Source: Novacetimonas maltaceti (GTDB lineage: Bacteria; Pseudomonadota; Alphaproteobacteria; Acetobacterales; Acetobacteraceae). Taken from it: a stretch of 57,337 nt of DNA. The translations under genes and the position numbers were made by a program. Under the pieces are notes generated by a model. It was not told the origin of the DNA, searched no databases, and was given only the letters and a program-made list of their open reading frames with translations. The DNA lies in assembly GCF_002906255.1 (NCBI RefSeq), contig NZ_POTC01000019.1, forward strand, positions 1 through 57,337, read 5' to 3'. Positions 8,432-17,195 of this stretch are shown here, in pieces (positions within the stretch are counted from its first letter, which is position 1; every line of letters starts with the position of its first letter).

Positions 8432-9397
8432 CTACGCCCGTTCCTGGAACGTGAAACCGATCAGGCCGCCCATGACCGCAACCAGCCCGAGCCAGGCGGG
8501 CAGGTCGGGCGGGGCCGCGCCAAGCACGAACATCTCGCCCAGCAGGGCAAACGCGACCTCCGCCGCCTGCGTCGCATCCACTGCCGCAATGCGCAGCGGG
8601 TCGTTCGACAGGTTGCGCGCGTAAAGGAACAGCGTGGTCGCAAGGCACCCGGCGACAAGCGCGATCAGGGCGGTCGCCCCCACCTGCGCGGCATCCGGCG
8701 GCGGGGGCCGGACGAACAGGACCAGACCGATGAAGACCGGCAGCGCACCCAGCGTCAGCAGCAGCACGCCCGCCACGGGATCCGCCAGCAGCACGGATGC
8801 CTCATCCCCCGCATGTTTCGCACGGTTGAGCAACTGGTTCCCCACCGGATAGGCCACCGCCGCCACCATGACGGGGACGACACCGGCCAGTATCTGCGCC
8901 ATCCCCACGCCAGAGGCGGCACGCTGCAGGTTCAGCGTCAGGACGCCGAGGAAGATAAGCCCCAGAAAGACAAGGCCACGGAGCGGGACGCGGATGCCGA
9001 ACGCCCGCAGCACGAACGGGGTGGCAAGGATCGTCAACTGCCACGTCGCGGCGACAATCCATCCCGGCGCATGGTCGGCGGCAAAGCAGCAGCAGGCATA
9101 GAACACGCCAAACCCGACCCCGCCCGCCAGCAGCCAGAACCCCGGCCGGTCGCGAAAGAGGCGCAGGACCGCCCCCAGATAGTGCGGGCCACGCCGCACA
9201 AGCAGCCACGCAGCCAGCAGCAGCGCCATGTCGAAATAGCGCAGCGACGCACTCCAGACCCAGTGCCCGCCGCCCAGGCTCATGGCGCGGTTCAGGACGA
9301 ACGTGATGGAAAACAGCGCCGCCGCCAGAAGGCCGATCCCCAGCAGTCGGGACATGCCCGGTGCGGGACCGGCGGCCGGGCCGGATGTTACGGACAT
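8432..9397 (-). CDS. DMT-superfamily (EamA/EmrE-like) multidrug exporter
   Basis: A 321-residue polytopic inner-membrane protein with about ten hydrophobic helices in two related halves, as in the drug/metabolite transporter superfamily. Segments such as RLLGIGLLAAALFSITFVLNRA, the family-typical region WVWSASLRYF and the C-terminal AEVAFALLGEMF...GLVAVMGGLIGF point to the branch annotated as putative multidrug resistance efflux transporters. The substrate is unknown. The start at 9397 has only a modest ribosome-binding site; a Met at residue 15 just before the first helix is a possible alternative. It is convergent with, and 6 nt from, the Rossmann-fold gene. Confidence 0.8.
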   Translation of the reverse strand: MSVTSGPAAGPAPGMSRLLGIGLLAAALFSITFVLNRAMSLGGGHWVWSASLRYFDMALLLAAWLLVRRGPHYLGAVLRLFRDRPGFWLLAGGVGFGVFYACCCFAADHAPGWIVAATWQLTILATPFVLRAFGIRVPLRGLVFLGLIFLGVLTLNLQRAASGVGMAQILAGVVPVMVAAVAYPVGNQLLNRAKHAGDEASVLLADPVAGVLLLTLGALPVFIGLVLFVRPPPPDAAQVGATALIALVAGCLATTLFLYARNLSNDPLRIAAVDATQAAEVAFALLGEMFVLGAAPPDLPAWLGLVAVMGGLIGFTFQERA

Positions 9398-9580
9398 GCA
9401 GACGCTCCGATCATGGCGGGAGGATGCCCAGGCGAACGGCGCACGAACCCATCCGCACTTCCCGGTGGTCTTTCCACCCCATGTCGCCAGTCATGCGGAG
9501 TACGTCATGATACGCCACGCATCCGCCGCCTGTCCACATTCCGTTACGAGAGAGTGACGAATCCGTGTACCCCGCCCATG

Positions 9581-9613
9581 AAAAAAGCCCCGCCGGGTCA
9601 CCGGACGGGGCTT
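9581..9613 (-). terminator. Rho-independent terminator of the HdeD-like gene
   Basis: Read on the minus strand, a GC-rich stem (AGCCCCG and CCGG arms at 9586-9596 with their complements at 9601-9612, one bulge) closes a 4-nt loop and runs into six T (A at 9581-9586 on the plus strand). It lies 40 nt after the stop of the gene at 9653. Confidence 0.85.
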
Positions 9614-9652
9614 CGCATCACGCAGGGCCGCGCATGGCGGCAGGAAGCGTTT

Positions 9653-10207
9653 CTACAGATCGCCGCCTGGCGGCAGGTAGGCCGCCTGGCGCAGCGCCAG
9701 CCCGAACTGCACCCAGCCGATGCCCGCCGCTATCAGTTCGACGGCAATGAACGTCCCGATCAGCCACAGGCCCGACCAAGGCAGGGTGATGTAAAGGACA
9801 ACCCCGACCAGCAGGCTGATGACGCCACCGGCAAGGATGAGTTGCCACCCGTTCAGCCCGCGCTGCTGGATCGCCATGATGATCCGCCCGATGCCGGAGA
9901 CGACAAGGCAGGCGGACAGGAAGATGGTGATGGCCATGGACCCGGTGGCCGGTTCCTCCATCATCAGCGTTCCGCCAAGGATATACAGCGCGCCCCCTAG
10001 GATCGACATCAGCCGCCCGCTCCAGTCACGCACGACAAAGGCATGCACAAGCTGCATCGTCCCGGCCAGGAACAGCAGCAGGCCCAGCAGGATCGTGCTG
10101 GCCATCGTCACCGTGATGGCATCGACCCACGCCACGAATCCCAGCAGAACCAGCACCACCCCAAGCCCGCAAAACAGGCCCCAGCGCTGCGTAAATGGCG
10201 TGTCCAT
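9653..10207 (-). CDS. HdeD-family (DUF308) membrane protein
   Basis: A 184-residue inner-membrane protein with six predicted helices arranged as repeated hairpins. Examples are GLGVVLVLLGFVAWV, ILLGLLLFLAGTMQL, LMSILGGALYILGGTLMM, IFLSACLVVSGIGRII, LILAGGVISLLVGVVLYI and IAVELIAAGIGWVQFG. The repeated Gly-rich G-x-L-x-I-x-x-G segments and the length fit the HdeD/DUF308 family. In E. coli HdeD belongs to the acid-resistance island, and a role in acid tolerance would suit an acetic acid bacterium, but this is inference from the family name. It forms a single-gene unit with its own terminator at 9581-9613. Confidence 0.85.
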   Translation of the reverse strand: MDTPFTQRWGLFCGLGVVLVLLGFVAWVDAITVTMASTILLGLLLFLAGTMQLVHAFVVRDWSGRLMSILGGALYILGGTLMMEEPATGSMAITIFLSACLVVSGIGRIIMAIQQRGLNGWQLILAGGVISLLVGVVLYITLPWSGLWLIGTFIAVELIAAGIGWVQFGLALRQAAYLPPGGDL

Positions 10208-10560
10208 CGTGAAAATCCCCCGGCTTTATGAACGCATCATGCGGATCGGCCGCCCGCACCGGACGGCTGGCACCGATATAACAGGCAAGGCCATGATGAC
10301 GATACCGGCTTTTATACCACCGCTGGCGCGCGGGAATTGACATTGCAACGCCGTACTCCTATACGCGCCCGACTGCCGGGAACGTGGACGGACCGGCCGG
10401 TGCCTGTAATCAGGGGTGATTGCTCCCCCGGCGCCGGTTAATGCGGGACGCGCCCGTCCTGTTCATGGGGAACAGGACCTACCGGTGCCACATCGTGGCG
10501 TGACATTATCGGGCCTTGCGCCCACGTTCACGCCATGCAGATGAAGAAAGAGAGCGCGCA
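10208..10560 (+). other. Intergenic region upstream of rpsD with a strong hairpin
   Basis: No credible gene is present. A perfect 9-bp stem (GTCCTGTTC at 10456-10464 with GAACAGGAC at 10470-10478, 5-nt loop) lies about 80 nt before the rpsD ATG, surrounded by further GC-rich short inverted repeats. No T-run follows, so it is not an intrinsic terminator. It could be part of a structured rpsD leader. Confidence 0.5.
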
Positions 10561-11178
10561 ATGAGCAAGCGCCTTGAGAGCAAGTACAAGATCAACCGTC
10601 GCCTTGGCGTCAACCTGTGGGGCCGTGCGAAGTCCCCGGTCAACAAGCGCGAATACGGCCCCGGCCAGCATGGCCAGCGCCGCAAGCAGAAGCCGTCCGA
10701 CTTCTCCATCCAGCTGATGGCGAAGCAGAAGCTCAAGGGCTACTACGGCAACATCGGCGAAAAGCAGTTCCGCAAGTATTATGACGAAGCCGTCCGTCGC
10801 AAGGGCGATACGTCCGAAAACCTGATCGACCTGCTGGAACGTCGCCTGGACGCGGTCGTGTACCGCATGAAGTTCGCGATCACCCCGTTCGCGGCACGCC
10901 AGTTCATCAGCCACGGCCACATCACGGTCAACGGCCGCAAGGTCAACATCCCGTCCTACCTGGTGCGTGATGGCGACGTGATCGAGGTGCGTGAGAAGTC
11001 GAAGCAGCTGGCGATCGTGCTCGACGCGGCGCAGAGCGGCGAACGCGACGTGCCGGAATACATGGAAGTCGACCATCGCCAGATGAAGGGCACCTTCCTG
11101 CGCACGGCGAAGCTGTCGGACGTTCCCTATCCGGTCCAGATGGAACCGAACCTGGTCATCGAATTCTACTCTCGCTGA
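10561..11178 (+). CDS. rpsD: 30S ribosomal protein S4
   Basis: A 205-residue S4, the normal length. It starts [21 protein letters not shown] and has the conserved R/K-rich [15 protein letters not shown] segment. An S4 RNA-binding domain covers about 95-160 ([15 protein letters not shown], then [18 protein letters not shown]). S4 nucleates assembly of the 5' domain of 16S rRNA. It lacks the N-terminal zinc-binding cysteines of the C+ type, so it is the zinc-independent form. GAAAGAGAG precedes the ATG. S4 is an autogenous repressor in other bacteria, and the hairpin at 10456-10478 might serve such control, though this is untested. It stands outside a ribosomal protein operon and precedes prfC. 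Confidence 0.98.
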   Translation: MSKRLESKYKINRRLGVNLWGRAKSPVNKREYGPGQHGQRRKQKPSDFSIQLMAKQKLKGYYGNIGEKQFRKYYDEAVRRKGDTSENLIDLLERRLDAVVYRMKFAITPFAARQFISHGHITVNGRKVNIPSYLVRDGDVIEVREKSKQLAIVLDAAQSGERDVPEYMEVDHRQMKGTFLRTAKLSDVPYPVQMEPNLVIEFYSR

Positions 11179-11368
11179 TCCACACCCGGAACCGGGCTGT
11201 CATGGCGCCGGGCGTGGGGCATTGCCTCCACGTCCGGCGTACGTGTTTGTGGGCTTTTGTTTTGTGGCCCGCACCCTGCCCCGGTATCCTGTGGCCTGTC
11301 GTGCGTGCCCCCGTGGCGCGCGCCCCTGTCGTGCCGGCGCATGGCGCGACGCACGAAGGTATATGCCC

Positions 11369-12961
11369 ATGAACGCCGCCGCCCCCCCCGACACCACACC
11401 AGACGCCACCACCGACGCACCGGCCGCGCCCGGCACCATCGCGCACGAGATCGCGCGGCGGCGGACATTCGCCATCATCTCCCACCCTGACGCGGGCAAG
11501 ACCACGCTGACCGAACGCATCCTGCGTGCGGGCGGCGCGATCCAGATGGCGGGCAACGTGCGGGCCAAGGGGGAACGGCGGCGCACGCGTTCGGACTGGA
11601 TGGGGATCGAGCGTGACCGTGGCATTTCGGTCGTGACCTCGGTCATGACATTCGAATATGGCGACTGCATCTTCAACCTGCTCGACACGCCGGGCCATGA
11701 GGACTTCTCCGAAGATACCTACCGCACGCTGACGGCGGTGGACGCGGCGGTGATGGTGATCGACGCCGCCAAGGGGATCGAGGCGCGCACGCGCAAGCTG
11801 TTCGAGATATGCCGTCTGCGTGACATCCCCATCGTCACCTTCATCAACAAGATGGACCGCGAGGCTCAGGACCCGTTCGCGCTGCTTGACGAAATCTCGT
11901 CCTCGCTGGCGCTCGATACCTCGCCCGCGACATGGCCGGTGGGAAGGGCTGCGAAATTCGTCGGCACCTATGACCTGTACCGCCGCGAACTGCACACGAC
12001 CGAACCGCTGGAACAGTCGGACCCGCGCATGGTCCAGCTGTCCGAGGAGCTGGAACTCGCCGAGGCGGCGCTGCCGGAATTCGACCTCGAAAGCTTCAAC
12101 GCGGGCCACCTCACCCCCGTGTTCTTCGGTAGCGCCATGAAGGAAATCGGCGTGACCGACCTGCTCGACGCGCTGGCGTCGTTCGGGCCGCCGCCGCGCG
12201 ACCAGGCGACCGAAACACGCAGCGTCCATGCGGACGAGGAAGCGATGACCGCGCTGGTGTTCAAGATCCAGGCGAACATGGACCCCAACCACCGCGACCG
12301 CATGGCGTTCGCGCGCATCTGCTCGGGCAGACTGCAGCGCGGCATGCGGCTCAAGCATGTGCGCATCGGCAAGCAGTTCGCCCTGCACACGCCGCAGTTC
12401 TTCTTCGCACGCGACCGCCAGCTGGCGGAGGAAGCCTTTGCCGGCGACGTGGTGGGCATCCCCAACCACGGCACCCTGCGCATTGGCGATACCCTGACGG
12501 AAGGCGAGGACCTGCGCTTTACCGGCGTGCCCTACTTCGCGCCGGAAATCCTGCGCCGCGTGCGCCTTGACGACGCGATGAAGGCCAAGAAGCTGCGCCA
12601 GGCGCTGACCGAACTGGCGGAAGAAGGGGTGGTGCAGCTGTTCCGCCCGCAGGACGGCTCGCCGCCGATCGTCGGCGTGGTCGGCACGCTGCAGCTGGAC
12701 GTGCTGCAGTCGCGGCTGAAAGGGGAATATGGCGTGTCGATCGGCTTCGAATCGACGCCCTACAACCTTGCGCGCTGGGTCACCGGCCCGCGTGAGAAGC
12801 TGGAGACGTTCTGTAGCGTCAACCGCAGCGCCATGGCCGACGATATCGATGGCGACCCGGTCTTCCTTGCGTCTTCCGCGTTCATGATGCGGCGCACGGC
12901 AGAAGGGCAGCCCGAACTTGCCTTCCATGACATCAAGCAGATCGGCCAGGAGATCGGCTGA
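11369..12961 (+). CDS. prfC: Peptide chain release factor 3
   Basis: A translational GTPase of 530 residues (E. coli RF3 has 529) that recycles RF1/RF2 from the ribosome after termination. GTPase motifs are complete: ISHPDAGKTTLTE (G1), GISVVTSVM (G2), DTPGHEDFSE (G3) and NKMDRE (G4). The C-terminal GVVGTLQLDVLQSRLKGEYGV segment is specific to RF3. I take the ATG at 11369 because GAAGG lies 9 nt before it; an ATG two codons earlier (11363) is too close. The N-terminal 20 residues are an Ala/Pro/Thr-rich extension. The gene follows rpsD by 190 nt and precedes cysS, giving a translation-related block. Confidence 0.97.
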   Translation: MNAAAPPDTTPDATTDAPAAPGTIAHEIARRRTFAIISHPDAGKTTLTERILRAGGAIQMAGNVRAKGERRRTRSDWMGIERDRGISVVTSVMTFEYGDCIFNLLDTPGHEDFSEDTYRTLTAVDAAVMVIDAAKGIEARTRKLFEICRLRDIPIVTFINKMDREAQDPFALLDEISSSLALDTSPATWPVGRAAKFVGTYDLYRRELHTTEPLEQSDPRMVQLSEELELAEAALPEFDLESFNAGHLTPVFFGSAMKEIGVTDLLDALASFGPPPRDQATETRSVHADEEAMTALVFKIQANMDPNHRDRMAFARICSGRLQRGMRLKHVRIGKQFALHTPQFFFARDRQLAEEAFAGDVVGIPNHGTLRIGDTLTEGEDLRFTGVPYFAPEILRRVRLDDAMKAKKLRQALTELAEEGVVQLFRPQDGSPPIVGVVGTLQLDVLQSRLKGEYGVSIGFESTPYNLARWVTGPREKLETFCSVNRSAMADDIDGDPVFLASSAFMMRRTAEGQPELAFHDIKQIGQEIG

Positions 12962-13038
12962 CACCACGCAACCCCGCCTGCCGTCCCACCCACAAGAGTA
13001 TTGCGTCAGGCCCGCTGTCTGGCGCATCTAGGCGCATC

Positions 13039-14409
13039 ATGTCCGACACAATGCCCCGCCTGAGCCTGCATGACAGCAAAAGCCGCAAGACGGTTGCGTT
13101 CACGCCGCTCGACCCTGAAAATGTCCGCGTCTATTACTGCGGGCCGACCGTCTATGACCTTGCGCATATCGGCAACCTGCGCGCGATGGTCACGGCGGAC
13201 GTGCTGGTGCGCCTGCTGCGCCACCTGTATCCGCGCGTCACCTATGTCCGCAACATCACGGACGTGGATGACAAGATCAACGCCCGCGCGCACGAAAACA
13301 ACGAACCGATCGCCGCCCTGACGGCGCGGACCATCCGTGACTTCCACGAGGACCTGGCCGCCGTCGCCATCCTGCCGCCCGACATCGAACCCCGCGCCAC
13401 CCACCATATCGAACAGATGCAGCGCATGATCCGCGAACTGATCGACAATGGGCATGCGTATGAGGCACAGGGCCATGTCCTGTTTTCCGTCGCGGATTAT
13501 CCCGAATATGGCGAACTGTCGGGCCGCAGCGCGGATGACCTGATGGCAGGCGCCCGGGTGGAGGTCGCGGATTACAAGCGCGCACCGGGCGATTTCGTGC
13601 TGTGGAAGCCCTCTGACGCGGACACGCCGGGCTGGGACAGTCCGTGGGGCCGGGGACGTCCGGGCTGGCACATCGAATGTTCCGCCATGTCGTACCATTA
13701 TCTGGGCGAGAGCTTCGATATCCACGGCGGCGGGTCGGACCTCCTGTTCCCCCACCATGAAAACGAACGCGCGCAGAGCATGTGCTGCCACCCGCACGGG
13801 CGTTTCGCCAACCACTGGGTGCATAATGCGATGCTGCTGGTGGATGGGGAGAAGATGTCGAAATCCCTCGGCAACTTCCTGACGGTGCGCGACGTGCTGC
13901 GCGACACCCCGGCAGAGGCGCTGCGCCTTCTGCTGCTGCGCGCGCAGTACCGCTCCGTCCTGAACTTCACGCGCGACGGGCTGGATGACGCGCGCCAGAC
14001 GCTCGACCGGTTCTATCGCGCGCTTGCGACGCTGCCCAACGACGGGGCTACTGACACGACCCCGCCACCGGATGCCTTCGTGCGCGCATTGTGCGAGGAT
14101 CTCAATACCCCCGCCGCCCTTGCGGAAATGCACGCGATGGCGGACCGGGCGCTTGCGGGCGACGCGCAGGGCGCGCGTGACCTGCGGGCGGCGGGACATC
14201 TGATCGGGCTGCTCGGCAGCACGCCTGACCTCTGGTTCCGTGGCGATGCGCAGGTGGACGGAGGCCGGATACAGGCCCTGATCGACGAACGCCTCGCGGC
14301 GCGCAAGGCGCGTGATTTCGCCCGTGCCGACGCCATCCGCGACGAACTGGCGCAACAGGGCATCGTGCTGGAAGACGGGCCGGGCGGTACGACGTGGAGG
14401 AAGGCATGA
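13039..14409 (+). CDS. cysS: Cysteinyl-tRNA synthetase
   Basis: A 456-residue class I synthetase, close to the usual 460. Zinc-binding C34 sits in YYCGPTVYD, followed by the HIGN nucleotide-binding motif (43-46). The other zinc ligands lie in HIECSAMSYH and FPHHENE, and KMSKS is at 272-276 (GEKMSKSLGNF). It charges tRNA-Cys in the cytosol. The stop TGA overlaps the ATG of the next gene (ATGA at 14406-14409), so cysS and the tRNA methyltransferase gene are very likely translationally coupled. Confidence 0.98.
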   Translation: MSDTMPRLSLHDSKSRKTVAFTPLDPENVRVYYCGPTVYDLAHIGNLRAMVTADVLVRLLRHLYPRVTYVRNITDVDDKINARAHENNEPIAALTARTIRDFHEDLAAVAILPPDIEPRATHHIEQMQRMIRELIDNGHAYEAQGHVLFSVADYPEYGELSGRSADDLMAGARVEVADYKRAPGDFVLWKPSDADTPGWDSPWGRGRPGWHIECSAMSYHYLGESFDIHGGGSDLLFPHHENERAQSMCCHPHGRFANHWVHNAMLLVDGEKMSKSLGNFLTVRDVLRDTPAEALRLLLLRAQYRSVLNFTRDGLDDARQTLDRFYRALATLPNDGATDTTPPPDAFVRALCEDLNTPAALAEMHAMADRALAGDAQGARDLRAAGHLIGLLGSTPDLWFRGDAQVDGGRIQALIDERLAARKARDFARADAIRDELAQQGIVLEDGPGGTTWRKA

Positions 14410-15182
14410 CCGGGCGCGACGGCGGGGCGGATATCGGCCCCATCGGCAATGCCCCGGTTGTCATCCTTGTCCGCCCGCAGATGGCCGAAAACATCGGCAC
14501 CACCGCGCGCGCGATGGCCAATGGCGGGCTGTTCCACATGCGCCTGGTCGCCCCGCGCGACGGATGGCCGCAGGAACGGGCATGGCGGGCGGCCTCCGGC
14601 GCGGACCGGATCCTTGAATCCGCGACCGTGTTCGATACCGTCGATGACGCGGTGGCCGACCTGCACCATGTCTTTGCCACCTGCCCGCGCCCACGCCATA
14701 TCGTCAAGCCGGTGATGACCGCGCGTGGCGGGGCCGCCGAACTGCGCGCGATCTCGCGCCGGGGGCTGCGCACGGGGCTTCTGTTCGGGCCGGAACGCGC
14801 GGGCCTCGATAACGAGGACATGGCCCGTGCCGATGCGCTGATCCGCTATCCGCTCAATCCCGCGTTCATGTCGCTGAACCTGGCGCAGGCGGTGATGATC
14901 ATGGCCTATGAGTGGTGGATGACGGAGGATGACACCCCGCCACGCACCCTGATGACCAACGAAACCCATGTCGCGACCAAGGGGGAGCTGGACAATTTCA
15001 TGCGCCACCTGATCGGTGACCTTGATGATTGCGGGTTCCTGCGTAATGAGCAGAAACGCCCCGGCATGGTGCGCAACCTGCGGCATTTCTTCCTGCGTGG
15101 CGAGGTGACGGAACAGGAACTGCGCACGCTGCACGGGGTGGTGACGGAACTGGCGCGCGGACGCAAGGCACGGCAGCAGTAG
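14406..15182 (+). CDS. trmJ: TrmJ-like SPOUT tRNA/rRNA 2'-O-methyltransferase
   Basis: A 258-residue protein of the TrmH/SpoU superfamily. The N-terminal VVILVRPQMAENIGTTARAMANGG motif region is the classic motif 1 (N-I-G-x-x-A-R). LFGPERAGLDNEDM is motif 2, and LNPAFMSLNLAQAVMIMAYEW is motif 3, which forms the trefoil-knot SAM site. Pattern and length fit TrmJ, which methylates position 32 of the anticodon loop; assignment within the superfamily is by similarity only. The start at 14406 is supported by GGAGG 5 nt upstream and by the ATGA overlap with cysS. A family A repeat follows, between this gene and the convergent gltX. Confidence 0.88.
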   Translation: MTGRDGGADIGPIGNAPVVILVRPQMAENIGTTARAMANGGLFHMRLVAPRDGWPQERAWRAASGADRILESATVFDTVDDAVADLHHVFATCPRPRHIVKPVMTARGGAAELRAISRRGLRTGLLFGPERAGLDNEDMARADALIRYPLNPAFMSLNLAQAVMIMAYEWWMTEDDTPPRTLMTNETHVATKGELDNFMRHLIGDLDDCGFLRNEQKRPGMVRNLRHFFLRGEVTEQELRTLHGVVTELARGRKARQQ

Positions 15183-15193
15183 ACAGAAGTATT

Positions 15194-15275
15194 AAAAGTT
15201 TTTGGGTGCCGCCTTTTGATCGAAAAAGGCGGTGTTCTTTGAAGCTTTTTGAAAAAGCTTCACCAAAAACTTTTG
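15194..15275. repeat. Family A palindromic repeat, copy 3
   Basis: About 82 bp between the convergent genes trmJ and gltX. Inverted ends AAAAGTTTTTGGGTG and CACCAAAAACTTTT enclose a GCCGCC/GGCGGT hairpin (about 15209-15232) and the AAGCTT palindrome (15241-15261). A related GC-rich element (GCAAAGGGC/GCCCTTTGC and CAGGGC/GCCCTG hairpins) follows at 15309-15352. Confidence 0.88.
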
Positions 15276-15308
15276 ATCTGTTTTCCAAAACTCGAAAAAC
15301 AGCTGGTT

Positions 15309-15352
15309 TGCAAAGGGCAATGCCCTTTGCCGGGTTTCAGGGCAGCGCCCTG
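15309..15352. repeat. Two short palindromes related to family B
   Basis: GCAAAGGGC pairs with GCCCTTTGC (15310-15330) and CAGGGC with GCCCTG (15338-15352). The first resembles the CCAAAGGGC/GCCCTTTGG hairpin of the family B repeats. It lies just past the gltX stop and may act as a transcript-end hairpin for gltX. Confidence 0.55.
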
Positions 15353-15358
15353 ATCCCC

Positions 15359-16693
15359 TTACCGTGCCGCGATCCGCAGTCGCCCTGCCACGCGGTCATA
15401 TCCCATCAGCGGCAGCAGGTCGCGCATCTCCGGCCCCTTTTCCTCCCCCGTCAGGGAAAGGCGCAGCGGGTGGAACAGGGCCTTGCCCGTGCGTCCCGTT
15501 GCTTCCTTCAGGGCAGTGGTCCACGTTTTCCACGTCTCTGGCCCCCACGGCTCCGCAGGCAGCAGGTCCACGGCTTTCAGCAGGTAATCGCGCTCCTGCG
15601 CCTCCATGACAGGCGGCACGATGGAGCCAGCCACCACATCCCACCAGTGGCGCAGTTCGCCAATCATGTCCACGTTGCCCCGCACCGCCAGCCAGAAGGC
15701 TTCCGTCGCGCCTTCGGGCAGGCGCGGGCGCACCTCCTCGAACGACATGGTGTGCATGATGCGGCGGTTCAGCCCCAGAAGCTGGCGCATGTCGAACCGC
15801 GCGGCAGAGCGCGAGACACGCGACAGATCGTAACTGGCCGCCTGTTCGGCAAAGGACATCGGCTCAGGGTCATCCGCGCTGCCCAGACGGGCGAGGTAGG
15901 AGACGATGGCCGAAGGCTCGATCCCGTCCTGCCGGAGCGAACGCAGCGACAGGCCGTCGAACCGCTTCGACAGCTTGCCGCCGCCCTCGTCAAGCAGCAG
16001 CGGCAGGTGCGCGAAACGGAAATGGTCCGCCGCAACACCCAGCGCCACGGCAATGTCGATCTGCACGCCGGTATTGGTCACATGGTCCTCGCCGCGCACC
16101 ACATGGGTGATGCCGGTTTCGATGTCATCGACGACGGAGGCCAGCGTATACAGCACCGTCCCGTCCGCGCGCACCAGCACGGGGTCGGAAATCGACGGCA
16201 GCTTCACCCGGCTTTCGCCCATCACCATGTCGTCCCAGCGCACCATGCGGTCCGACAGGCGGAAGCGCCAGTACGGCACCTTGCCATTGGCTTCGGCCTG
16301 CGCGCGCTGCTGCGGCGTCAGCTTCAGCATCGCGCGGTCATAGATCGGCGGCTTGCGCGCGCGAATCCGCGCCTCGCGCTTGGAGGCAAGCTCCTGCTCG
16401 CTCTCGAAACAGGGATACAGCCGCCCCGTGGCCTTGAGATGTTCGATCGCCAGCGCATAGCGATCCAGCCGGTCCGACTGCCGCACGAATTCATCCCATT
16501 CGATGCCCAGCCACTGCAGGTCCGCCTGCAGGGCCGTGACATATTCCTCCCTGGAACGTGCCACGTCGGTATCATCGATACGCAGGAGGAAGCGTCCGCC
16601 ATAATGGCGGGCATACAGGGCGTTGGCGATGGCCTGCCGGGCGTTGCCAACATGGATCAGTCCGGTCGGACTGGGCGCAAAACGGAGTTTCAT
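15359..16693 (-). CDS. gltX: Glutamyl-tRNA synthetase (short, GluRS2-like form)
   Basis: A 444-residue class I synthetase. The HIGH-type motif reads HVGN (14-17) in MKLRFAPSPTGLIHVGNAR, and the KMSKS-type loop reads KLSKR (240-244). GEDHVTNT and IDDTDVARS are conserved catalytic elements. Alphaproteobacteria often carry two GluRS genes, and the HVGNAR motif plus the short length fit the second type. That type in some lineages charges tRNA-Gln with Glu for the transamidation route, but the specificity here cannot be read from sequence. It is the last gene of a minus-strand row (DAHP synthase, NAPRTase, small acidic protein, gltX), 71 nt after the preceding stop. Confidence 0.95.
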   Translation of the reverse strand: MKLRFAPSPTGLIHVGNARQAIANALYARHYGGRFLLRIDDTDVARSREEYVTALQADLQWLGIEWDEFVRQSDRLDRYALAIEHLKATGRLYPCFESEQELASKREARIRARKPPIYDRAMLKLTPQQRAQAEANGKVPYWRFRLSDRMVRWDDMVMGESRVKLPSISDPVLVRADGTVLYTLASVVDDIETGITHVVRGEDHVTNTGVQIDIAVALGVAADHFRFAHLPLLLDEGGGKLSKRFDGLSLRSLRQDGIEPSAIVSYLARLGSADDPEPMSFAEQAASYDLSRVSRSAARFDMRQLLGLNRRIMHTMSFEEVRPRLPEGATEAFWLAVRGNVDMIGELRHWWDVVAGSIVPPVMEAQERDYLLKAVDLLPAEPWGPETWKTWTTALKEATGRTGKALFHPLRLSLTGEEKGPEMRDLLPLMGYDRVAGRLRIAAR

Positions 16694-16764
16694 GCGCCCT
16701 TTATGCGGGGATCGCGTGGGAAAAACCAGTCACCAGATGCACCGTCGCATCCATGGCGGCAGGC

Positions 16765-17133
16765 TCAGTCCTCCGCGTCCTCATCCTCCGCCCGGCGCGG
16801 GTCGAGCGCGCGCCAGTCCCGCTCCATTTCGGAGGCGCGGTGGGCGGCGAAATCGTCGAGTTCATTGGCCGAGCGCCAGCCATTCTCCCCCGCTTCAAGC
16901 ACCTCGGCATCCTCGCCATAGGCGAACCATGCCTGCAGCACTTCCTTAGGCGACAGGCCCGCGCTGCGGCAGCGTTCGATGCTGTCACGGACATAGGCGC
17001 GGGCAAAAGCGTTGGCGTGGATCAGGTCGGGGAAACCGCCGATATCCTCCACGATATTGTCTTCGGCGCCACCGGACAGGTCGATGATACGCACACGCCA
17101 GCCCCCTTCGGGAGCAAATAGAGTTTCCGACAC
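16765..17133 (-). CDS. Small acidic conserved-looking protein of unknown function
   Basis: I start the gene at the GTG at 17133 (AAAGGG 6 nt upstream), giving 122 residues; an ATG at 17163 lacks a ribosome-binding site. The protein is soluble, acidic and mostly helical by composition. Features are an N-terminal ETLFAPEGGWRVRIID strand region, a helical middle (HANAFARAYVRDSIERCR), a WFAYGEDAEVLEAGE stretch and a very acidic C-terminus (AEDEDAED). I do not recognise the family. Its position between nicotinate phosphoribosyltransferase and gltX on the same strand suggests co-transcription but gives no functional clue. Confidence 0.65.
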   Translation of the reverse strand: MSETLFAPEGGWRVRIIDLSGGAEDNIVEDIGGFPDLIHANAFARAYVRDSIERCRSAGLSPKEVLQAWFAYGEDAEVLEAGENGWRSANELDDFAAHRASEMERDWRALDPRRAEDEDAED

Positions 17134-17164
17134 GATCGGCCCTTTCGTTGGTGTGAACGGCAAT

Positions 17165-17188
17165 GCCGGGACGCCATGTGGTCCCGGC
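17165..17188 (-). other. Perfect stem-loop between pncB-like gene and the next gene
   Basis: GCCGGGAC (17165-17172) and GTCCCGGC (17181-17188) form an 8-bp perfect stem with an 8-nt loop, 7 nt after the NAPRTase stop. No T-run follows on either strand, so it may be a processing or stabilising hairpin rather than a terminator. Confidence 0.5.
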
Positions 17189-17195
17189 CCGCCGG

